From positions 186,001 to 250,000 of the forward strand of contig JAUIEJ010000006.1 of NCBI GenBank assembly GCA_030428885.1: a DNA stretch of 64,000 bases, written 5' to 3'. Positions within the stretch are counted from its first letter, which is position 1. The number at the start of each line of letters is the position of its first letter. The stretch is from Gemmatimonadota bacterium (GTDB lineage Bacteria; Gemmatimonadota; Gemmatimonadetes; Longimicrobiales; Gaopeijiaceae). The notes under the pieces are model-generated. The model did not search any database. It was not told where the DNA came from and worked only from the letters and a program-made list of their open reading frames with translations. The position numbers and the translations under genes were made by a program. Of this stretch, positions 58,066 to 64,000 are shown piece after piece.

Positions 58066-60671
58066 GCGACGTCGAGCTACGGAGCCGCACCGCACGCATC
58101 GTTCGGCGACTCCTGGGTCCCGGGCTCGGCGATCGAGTCGCCACAGACGTCGATGCCGAGATCGACGAGCGCACGCGCCGCGACGGCCGCGCCAGGACGA
58201 CGGTCTGGGCGACCCGCCAGTTGGCGGGATCCATCGCCCCCGCCGTGGCATGGCGAATGGGGCGGCTGGCGGGCACAGCGGGTCGCTGGACCGTACCGGC
58301 CATCGACCTCCGGGGCGTGGCCCGCCGTGCTCGGCGCGACGCGCTGACCACCGGGGGCGTGGTGGTCACACTGGGTCTGGGGGTCGCCGCGGCGACGACG
58401 GTGCTCGCCATCGTCTCGCAGGTGCTGCTGGAGCCGCTCCCCTACGACCGACCCGACCGCATCGCCCTGGTACGGGCCGATCGCCCCGAGGCCGCAGGTC
58501 ACCCCCTCGTGACCGGTGCGGAGTACGCGGCGATCCGCGGAGTGAGAGGCATCGCCGCTGCGGCGGTCGTCGTGGCACCGCAACACCTGGCCCTCGGCAC
58601 GCCGGAAGGGTCGTCCTCGGTCGTGGTGACGGGCGTGGGACCCGACCTCCTGCGGGTTCTCGGGGTGAGTCCGGCCATGGGACGGGGGTTCCAGCCCGAA
58701 GACGTCGACGCCGTCGACGTGGCGATCCTCCAGCATGCCTTCTGGGAGGAGCTGGGGAGCGATCCCGCTCTGATCGGCCGTGCGATCCGCCTCGGCGATC
58801 GACCGTACACCGTGGTCGGGGTGATGCCGCAGGGCTTCGAGCTCTTTCTCGGACGGGACGCCCGGGGTGGCGAAGAAGCGGACGTCTTCCTGCCGGTGCC
58901 CGTGAATCTGGAGAACCGACTCAATGCTGCCTTCCGGACGCTGGTCCGCCTGGACGACGGCGTCAGCCTCTCCTTCGTCGAGGACCGCCTTTCGGCCATT
59001 CCGCCCGAAGGGGATGAGGTCCGGCGGTACCACCTCCTCGCCCTGCAGGACGACGTGGTGGCCGGCGTGCGCCCCGCGCTGCTGGCCCTCCTCGCCGCCG
59101 TTGCACTGGTCGTGGCCGTCGCCGGTCTGAATGCGGCCGGCCTCCTCGTGGCCCGGGGCGAAGCACGGCGCCGCGAGTGGGCCATGCGCGCGGCACTGGG
59201 AGCAGGACGGCCCCGACTCCTGGCTCTGTCGCTCGTCGAGAGCGCTTTCCTCGCCGCATCCGCCACCGGCCTGGGGCTCGGGCTCGGCTGGGTGGCGCTC
59301 AACGGGCTTCTCAGGCAGTTCAGCCTGGAGGTCCCGCGCCTCGCCGAGGCGTCCCTCGACGGCAAGGCCGTCGTGCTCGCCACGTTGTTCGCAGCCATCG
59401 TCGCCGGTGCCTTCGGGCTGGTGCCGGCCATCCGGGCGGCCGCGACACCCCCACAGCAGGTTCTGGGCGCCGGCGGGCTCCGAAGTGCCTCGTCCAGGGG
59501 AGGTCGCCGAGGGCTCGTGCTCCTGCAGGTGGCGCTGACCTTCGTTCTTCTGGCAGGGACCGGCCTCCTGGGGCGCTCCGTCGGGGCACTCGAAGAGGTT
59601 CCCCTCGGCTTCCGGCCGGAGGGCCTCTTCACCGCGAAGGTGGCCGCGCCCTTTCCCGACGACGGGGAGGAGTGGTGGCCCTTCTTCCACTCGTTCGCCG
59701 GCGCCCTCGAAGCTCGGCCGGGGATCGATGCCGTGAGCGCCGTGAGTCGGACCCCGCTCGTCGAGCAGAGCGACCTCGACATCGTCCGGTTCGGCTCGAC
59801 GTTCGACGAAGCGCAGGCGGGCGCACACCGGGCAGACCTGCGATGGATCCTGCCGAATTCCATGGACGTGATGGGCAGCCGGTTCATCGAGGGCAGGACC
59901 TTCACCGACGACGAATTCCGGTCCGGCGCCCCCGTGGTGGTCATCGACAGTGCCATGGCCCACGCCCTCTTCGGCGAAGTCGCAGCCGTGGGCCGGGACG
60001 TCCATCTTCCCCGACGCTTCGCCGGGGAGCCGGAAGCGGCGCGCGTCGTGGGGGTCGTTGCGAGCATCCGGCTCTCTGGACTGCGGGAGGCACCCCGGCC
60101 GCAGGCGTTTCGGCCCGTGAGCCACACACCCTGGGGAGTCATGACGCTCCTGGTCCGCTCCTCCCTCCCCCCCGACGAGTTGTGGAGCCTCGTCCGACGG
60201 TTCTCCGACGAGCAGGGGGCCCGGAACCTCTACGCCCAGACCTCGTTCGAGCGCACCCTTTCCGGGCTCACCTCCGGCACGACCGTGGCGGCCCTGACGG
60301 TGGCCGCTCTCGCCCTGATCGCGACCCTGGCGTCCGCCCTCGGTCTCTACAGCCTGTTTTCGTTCGAGGTGGCGTGCCGTCGAAGGGAAATCGGTGTGCG
60401 ACTGGCCATCGGTGCCGATCCGGGGCGCATCGTGAGGGAACAGCTCGCCGGGGGACTCCGTCTCGGAACGGTGGGCATCGCGGCCGGCGCCGGCGTTGCG
60501 CTTCTCCTCGAGGCCGTGGTGGACGCCCGGTCCTTCGGGGTCGACCCCATCGACCTCGGCATCGCCGCCACGGTGGTGGTGTCGCTCCTCGGCCTCGTCG
60601 CCACGGCGGTCTGGCTACCGGCCCGCCGGGCCGGAGGGGTGGATCCCGTCGACGTGCTTTCGTCGGACTGA
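58062..60671 (+). CDS. ADOP-type ABC transporter permease (FtsX/MacB family)
   Basis: This 869-residue permease has two PCD domains and FtsX helices (LVARGEARRREWAMRAALGAGR, FEVACRRREIGVRLAIGADPG). Its N-terminal lead-in (GDRVATDVDAEIDERTRRDG) differs from the other two ADOPs, so it belongs to another branch. It starts at GTG 58062 inside the regulator's stop. With the divergent operon it forms two back-to-back PadR/ADOP units. Confidence 0.86.
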   Translation: MSDVELRSRTARIVRRLLGPGLGDRVATDVDAEIDERTRRDGRARTTVWATRQLAGSIAPAVAWRMGRLAGTAGRWTVPAIDLRGVARRARRDALTTGGVVVTLGLGVAAATTVLAIVSQVLLEPLPYDRPDRIALVRADRPEAAGHPLVTGAEYAAIRGVRGIAAAAVVVAPQHLALGTPEGSSSVVVTGVGPDLLRVLGVSPAMGRGFQPEDVDAVDVAILQHAFWEELGSDPALIGRAIRLGDRPYTVVGVMPQGFELFLGRDARGGEEADVFLPVPVNLENRLNAAFRTLVRLDDGVSLSFVEDRLSAIPPEGDEVRRYHLLALQDDVVAGVRPALLALLAAVALVVAVAGLNAAGLLVARGEARRREWAMRAALGAGRPRLLALSLVESAFLAASATGLGLGLGWVALNGLLRQFSLEVPRLAEASLDGKAVVLATLFAAIVAGAFGLVPAIRAAATPPQQVLGAGGLRSASSRGGRRGLVLLQVALTFVLLAGTGLLGRSVGALEEVPLGFRPEGLFTAKVAAPFPDDGEEWWPFFHSFAGALEARPGIDAVSAVSRTPLVEQSDLDIVRFGSTFDEAQAGAHRADLRWILPNSMDVMGSRFIEGRTFTDDEFRSGAPVVVIDSAMAHALFGEVAAVGRDVHLPRRFAGEPEAARVVGVVASIRLSGLREAPRPQAFRPVSHTPWGVMTLLVRSSLPPDELWSLVRRFSDEQGARNLYAQTSFERTLSGLTSGTTVAALTVAALALIATLASALGLYSLFSFEVACRRREIGVRLAIGADPGRIVREQLAGGLRLGTVGIAAGAGVALLLEAVVDARSFGVDPIDLGIAATVVVSLLGLVATAVWLPARRAGGVDPVDVLSSD

Positions 60672-60789
60672 TGGGACGGCCACGCAACGGGCTTTCCGAA
60701 CCCGATCCGACACCCTAGTCTGGGGCCATGCGGAAGCTCCGATAGTCCACCCGGCCCCCTGCCGCCGTCCTCCGAGGCGGCGCCGACCC

Positions 60790-60807
60790 GCACTCGGATC
60801 CGAGTGC
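60790..60807. promoter_or_regulatory. Perfect 18-base palindrome
   Basis: GCACTCGGATCCGAGTGC reads the same on both strands, and the two bases outside the flanking mismatch pair also match. It lies 119 bases after the ADOP stop and 54 bases before a P-loop gene. It could be an operator, or an RNA hairpin ending the ADOP transcript; no T-run follows. Confidence 0.4.
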
Positions 60808-60817
60808 CGGGGCCACC

Positions 60818-60847
60818 TCACATGTCCGTACTCGTAGACTCATGTGA
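60818..60847 (+). promoter_or_regulatory. Inverted repeat just before the P-loop gene
   Basis: TCACATG (60818-60824) and CATGTGA (60841-60847) are perfect inverse complements around 16 bases, ending 13 bases before the ATG. In RNA it would form a hairpin just upstream of the GGAGG ribosome-binding site and might limit translation. Confidence 0.35.
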
Positions 60848-60860
60848 AGGGAGGTGGACC

Positions 60861-61472
60861 ATGCTGTACCTCATCAGTGGCGCGACCGCGGCGGGAAAGT
60901 CGACGGTCTCCAGGCTCGTCTCCGAACGTGTCTCGAACCTGGTCTGGTTCGAGGAAGACCGGCGTCACCCCAAGACGACCGGTGAACGCTTCGACAATCT
61001 CGACCTCTGGATCGGCGACGCCCTGGAGGCCGAGGCCGAAGGCAACGACGTCGTCTTCGGATCCCAGTCGCCCCTGGGCGAGTTCCTGGCGTCGCCCCGC
61101 GCCGTCGAGCTCGAGGGAATCGCGCCCTGCCTGCTCGACGTGCATGACTTCGAACGTGTGGCCCGGTGGCGCGCCCGGGGCATGGACGAGGAATGGCCCA
61201 TGATCATGGACCATTTCTGTTGGGCGGCCTTCCATCGTCTCCACGCCCGGGACCCGCAGTTCGAGGCCCGGGTGCTGGTGGACCGCGACCCCGATCGACC
61301 GATGTGGTCCCGCTGGACCGGCTGGACTGCCGACGATCCACGGTGGAGCGTGTTCATCCACGACTCCACGGGTGTGGAGCTGGAGGCGACCGTGGACGCC
61401 GTCGCGGCCTGGATCGAGGGCGTGCGCCGGAATGGAGCGCCGCTACGCCGGGAGGAGCGGTGGTGGGAGTGA
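60861..61472 (+). CDS. P-loop NTPase, small-molecule-kinase-like
   Basis: This 203-residue protein has a Walker A loop GATAAGKST at residues 7-15 and an acidic EED near 31-33. It has the size of nucleoside or shikimate kinase-like AAA proteins. A lid-like region (RWRARGMDEEWPMIMDHF) follows mid-protein. The substrate is unknown; it may be an aminoglycoside, nucleoside or cofactor kinase. GGGAGGTGG precedes the ATG. A palindrome and an inverted repeat lie upstream. Confidence 0.75.
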   Translation: MLYLISGATAAGKSTVSRLVSERVSNLVWFEEDRRHPKTTGERFDNLDLWIGDALEAEAEGNDVVFGSQSPLGEFLASPRAVELEGIAPCLLDVHDFERVARWRARGMDEEWPMIMDHFCWAAFHRLHARDPQFEARVLVDRDPDRPMWSRWTGWTADDPRWSVFIHDSTGVELEATVDAVAAWIEGVRRNGAPLRREERWWE

Positions 61473-61484
61473 GGCGTGGGTCGT

Positions 61485-62531
61485 TCAGGCAACCCGGCGA
61501 TACGTGTCGGTCACGAGCACGACCTTGCCGGCGTGCCCCCCGCGTTCGAGTCGCTCATGTGCTGCCCTGGCGTCGGCCAGGGGAAAGCGCTCGGCCACGA
61601 GGGGTCGGATCGATCCCGAAGCCGTCAGATCCATCAGCTCCGACAGCGTCGAGCGGCACCAATCCGGATGGGCCAACGCGTGGGTACCGACGTCCGGCGT
61701 GTCGGGGACCGAGCGTGAACCGGGTAGACGGCGCAACACGGACACCAGGACGATACTCGTGAACCCCACACCCAGGCCCCCGTCGCGCGTGGCGGCCACA
61801 CCCAGCCATACCAGCCTCCCGCCGCGCCGAAGGGCGCGATACGACCGCAGAAGTTGTCGCGCTCCACCCACGGGGTCGACCACGACATCGACGCCGTCTC
61901 CGGTGAGCTCGGCGATGCGCGCCACGAAGTCCTCGGACCGATAGTCGATGGGCTCCGCGCCCAGATCGGACACGACGGGCAGGTTGCGCCGCGATGCCGT
62001 CCCGAACATCTCGAGTCCGGCGACGCGACCGAGCTCGAGAACTGCCGAACCCACGCCGCCGGCCGCCCCATGTACGAGGAGCCTCTCCCCCGGCTTCGCC
62101 CGTCCGTACCGATGCAAGTGGAGATGTGCGGTCAGGTAGTTCGCAACCAGGCAGGTCGCCACGGCTGCGTCCACACCCTCGGGGACGGAAACGAGGTCGG
62201 TCACGGGTAGGCAGATGGACTCCGTGTAGCCCCCGCCGAACCCCACGCTCCAGGTGGTCGCGGCCACCCTCTGCCCCACCGTGGGCGTCGAAACCCCCGG
62301 GCCGAGCTTGTCGATTCTGCCCACCACGTCTTCACCGAGAGTGAAGGGCACGGGGGGGCAGCCCGGTAGTCGACGCCAACGTCGGTACATGAGGTCGAAC
62401 CCGGACACGCCCGCGGCCTCCACGGCCACCCGAGCCATACCCGGTCCGGGTTCGGGAGGCTCTTCGGTGATCGGAACGAGAACCTCGGGTCCACCGTGAT
62501 TCGATACGACGATGCGGCGTATCACGCTCAC
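61485..62531 (-). CDS. MDR-family NAD(P)H oxidoreductase (quinone reductase-like)
   Basis: This 348-residue medium-chain reductase has no zinc-binding Cys set. It has an N-terminal GroES-like domain (HGGPEVLVPITEEPP, GFDLMYRRWRRLPGC), the NADPH loop LLVHGAAGGVGSAVLEL and a DVVVDPVGG strand, matching quinone oxidoreductase/zeta-crystallin types. It reduces quinones or alkenals. I use GTG 62531, which overlaps the stop of the preceding GyrI-like gene (GTGA). Confidence 0.84.
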   Translation of the reverse strand: MSVIRRIVVSNHGGPEVLVPITEEPPEPGPGMARVAVEAAGVSGFDLMYRRWRRLPGCPPVPFTLGEDVVGRIDKLGPGVSTPTVGQRVAATTWSVGFGGGYTESICLPVTDLVSVPEGVDAAVATCLVANYLTAHLHLHRYGRAKPGERLLVHGAAGGVGSAVLELGRVAGLEMFGTASRRNLPVVSDLGAEPIDYRSEDFVARIAELTGDGVDVVVDPVGGARQLLRSYRALRRGGRLVWLGVAATRDGGLGVGFTSIVLVSVLRRLPGSRSVPDTPDVGTHALAHPDWCRSTLSELMDLTASGSIRPLVAERFPLADARAAHERLERGGHAGKVVLVTDTYRRVA

Positions 62532-62986
62532 TCCACCGGCAGATAGATCTCCGTGTGAAGCTCCTCCGCCGGGACCGCACCCGGGTCGTCGACGTAGATC
62601 TCCCACCCCGTGCCCGGGCGGCGGCCGAGTTCGCTGGCCCGCCCGAACACACGGCCCCACGACTGACCCATGGTATCGTAGCCCCCCTGGTGCACGACCC
62701 GAAGCACGTCGCCGCCCGAGGTCACGCCCGCCGTGATCTCACCTTCGCCCTCGACCTCTCCCTCGACGAAGCAGCCGGCGTGCACGTCGGCAATCCCGGA
62801 TTCCATGTCCATGCCGCACCAGACGGCGATGGGCGCCGAGGCGGGGGCGATGCCGCGGGAGTGTGCCCAACTCATGACCTTGGGGAGAACCTCGGCGAAG
62901 TAGGCCGGCAGCTCGGACGTGTGCACCTTCCGGCGGATCCCCACGAAGTGCCGCGGGGACTGCTGCGTGAGTTCGACGTCGGACAT
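62528..62986 (-). CDS. GyrI-like small-molecule-binding protein
   Basis: This 152-residue protein has the GyrI/AraC effector-binding fold: RHFVGIRRKVHTSELPAYFAEVL, ASAPIAVWCGMD, then VLRVVHQGGYDTMGQSWGRVF and WEIYVDDPGAVPAEELHTEIYLPV at the end. These domains bind drugs or toxic small molecules, sometimes hydrolysing them. It has no DNA-binding part. It is the first gene of an operon with the MDR reductase, suggesting a xenobiotic detoxification pair. Start ATG 62986 opens the conserved part. Confidence 0.8.
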   Translation of the reverse strand: MSDVELTQQSPRHFVGIRRKVHTSELPAYFAEVLPKVMSWAHSRGIAPASAPIAVWCGMDMESGIADVHAGCFVEGEVEGEGEITAGVTSGGDVLRVVHQGGYDTMGQSWGRVFGRASELGRRPGTGWEIYVDDPGAVPAEELHTEIYLPVE

Positions 62987-63079
62987 CGGTGGGCTCCGTA
63001 GGCAGGGGGATTCAGGGGCGTCGGGCAGGTGCACGATAACGGTGGAGGCCGCCGCGGTCTCGGTCGGAGGTGTGCACCG

Positions 63080-64000
63080 CTACCGCAGTCCCACACGAGG
63101 CAGCAACCGCACCACCCCCACCGCCCCCACCGCCGCCACGAGTCCCAGCCCCACCGCCCCCGCCACCTGCCCGTACAGGGCGTACCCGGTGGCGAACAGG
63201 GCCGCATAGACCGCCACGCACCCGAGGAACCAGGCCAGGGCGGCCGCGCTCACGCTTTCTCCCTCCGGGGCCGGCTGCACGCCCACCACCGCCCGCCACC
63301 CGCTGCCCACCGGCCGCATCTTCTCGTAGAAGGCGCGAAGGGTGGCCTCGTCGGTGGGGCGGGTGAGGAAGGTCACGATCACCCAGCCGATGGTGGTGAT
63401 GACGACCCCCATCACCAGGCGCATGGACGCCGACCAATCGGGCAGGCCCACCTGCACGTGGCCGAACTCGAACCAGACCGCCACGGCGAAGGAGATGACC
63501 ATGGCGCTCAGCTCGCTCCAGGCGTTGATGCGCCACCAGAACCACCGCAGCAGGAACACGAGGCCCGTGCCGGCGCCGATCTGGAGAAGGATCTGGAAGG
63601 CCTGCAGCGCCGTCTCCAGCCAGAGGGCCACGATGCCCATGAACACCGTGAGGACTACGGTGGTGATCCGGGCCACCGTGACGTAGTGACCTTCGTCGGC
63701 GTCGGTGCGCATGAACCGCCGGTAGACGTCCTGCACCACGTACGACGAGCCCCAGTTGAGATGGGTCGAGATCGTGGACATGTACGCCGCGGCCAGGGAG
63801 GCGACGACGAGTCCCAGGAGTCCCGTGGGAAGGAAGGAGAGCATGGCCGGATAGGCCAGGTCGTGGCCGAGAATGGCCGGGTCCACCGCAGGGAACGCCG
63901 CCTGGATCGCATCGAGGTCGGGAAACACCACTAGCGACGCCAGGGCCACCAGGATCCACGGCCAGGGGCGCAGACCGTAATGGGCCACGTTGAACCAGAG
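63080..64000 (-). CDS. Sodium:solute symporter (SSS family), truncated at the window edge
   Basis: The frame runs off the right edge; the visible 307 residues are the C-terminal part, beginning LWFNVAHYGLRPWPW. It contains LLGLVVASLAAAYMSTISTHLNWGSSYVVQDVYRRF, the Na+-binding helix region, and several more helices. It resembles sodium/proline- or glucose-type symporters of 500-600 residues. It is not a recent copy of the 20581 symporter. Nothing else is seen in the 93 bases between it and the GyrI-like gene. Confidence 0.88.
   Translation of the reverse strand, partial: LWFNVAHYGLRPWPWILVALASLVVFPDLDAIQAAFPAVDPAILGHDLAYPAMLSFLPTGLLGLVVASLAAAYMSTISTHLNWGSSYVVQDVYRRFMRTDADEGHYVTVARITTVVLTVFMGIVALWLETALQAFQILLQIGAGTGLVFLLRWFWWRINAWSELSAMVISFAVAVWFEFGHVQVGLPDWSASMRLVMGVVITTIGWVIVTFLTRPTDEATLRAFYEKMRPVGSGWRAVVGVQPAPEGESVSAAALAWFLGCVAVYAALFATGYALYGQVAGAVGLGLVAAVGAVGVVRLLPRVGLR

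Noticed and set aside
1-64000. tRNA, rRNA, CRISPR arrays, transposases, integrases, prophage or replication origin.
   Set aside because: I read through for T-loop sequences, repeated spacers and transposase motifs and found none. Absence by eye is not proof for small RNAs.

Overview
The DNA is very GC-rich and almost wall to wall coding. No gap between genes exceeds about 230 bases, and genes on one strand very often overlap by ATGA or GTGA. The gene content points to a Gram-negative bacterium of the Gemmatimonadota (Acidobacteriota is the next best guess). It includes three 870-895-residue 'ADOP' FtsX/MacB-type permeases each with its own PadR-type regulator, three ECF-like sigma factors of the acidobacterial/gemmatimonadal type beside or near Ser/Thr kinases, a TonB-dependent receptor, an OmpA protein, many lipoproteins, and a 6-bladed propeller protein. 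This is inference from gene families; no rRNA or tRNA is present to confirm it.

Layout. 1-3042: end of an NRPS (condensation, carrier and thioesterase domains) convergent with an acyl-CoA dehydrogenase. 3.1-8.1 kb: a His-rich secreted protein with a TonB-dependent receptor, facing a three-gene envelope operon. 8.2-13.0 kb: PadR/ADOP operon, Tat-exported ankyrin protein, CadC-like regulator. 13.1-20.5 kb: secreted protein, membrane adenylate/guanylate cyclase, sigma factor plus membrane Ser/Thr kinase, two serine hydrolases. 20.6-22.8 kb: Na+/solute symporter co-encoded with a 29-residue membrane microprotein and a membrane-anchored accessory protein. 23.0-25.1 kb: ArsM-like methyltransferase interrupted by an in-frame UGA where the family has Cys (probable selenoprotein), a sigma factor, a VapBC-type pair. 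25.1-31.5 kb: OmpA operon and a kinase-sigma-kinase operon. 31.6-38.7 kb: TetR, lipoprotein, DinB, DUF4019-like, multicopper oxidase, amidohydrolase, two envelope proteins. 38.7-44.4 kb: DsbA/DsbB divergent from an Hcp/Sel1 lipoprotein with two ABC-2 exporters. 44.4-54.5 kb: CFA-synthase-like methyltransferase, fasciclin lipoprotein, CX4CH cytochrome-like lipoprotein, G8-domain lipoprotein, M19 dipeptidase, second VapBC, an SDR with a signal peptide, methyltransferase, DUF1579/ArsR pair. 54.5-60.7 kb: two divergent PadR/ADOP operons. 60.9-64 kb: P-loop kinase-like protein, MDR oxidoreductase/GyrI-like pair, truncated SSS symporter.

The most notable signals are: the UGA-containing methyltransferase with a SECIS-compatible hairpin directly after the UGA; long inverted repeats in two PadR promoters; a palindrome over the start codon of the second vapB; a cysteine-nucleophile NRPS thioesterase that seems to lack the usual His; the symporter microprotein operon; and a strongly over-represented octamer GGAGTCCC/GGGACTCC. 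Shared themes are envelope stress and export (Dsb, ADOP, ABC-2, OmpA) and kinase/sigma signalling. I see no CRISPR array, prophage, insertion sequence or origin.
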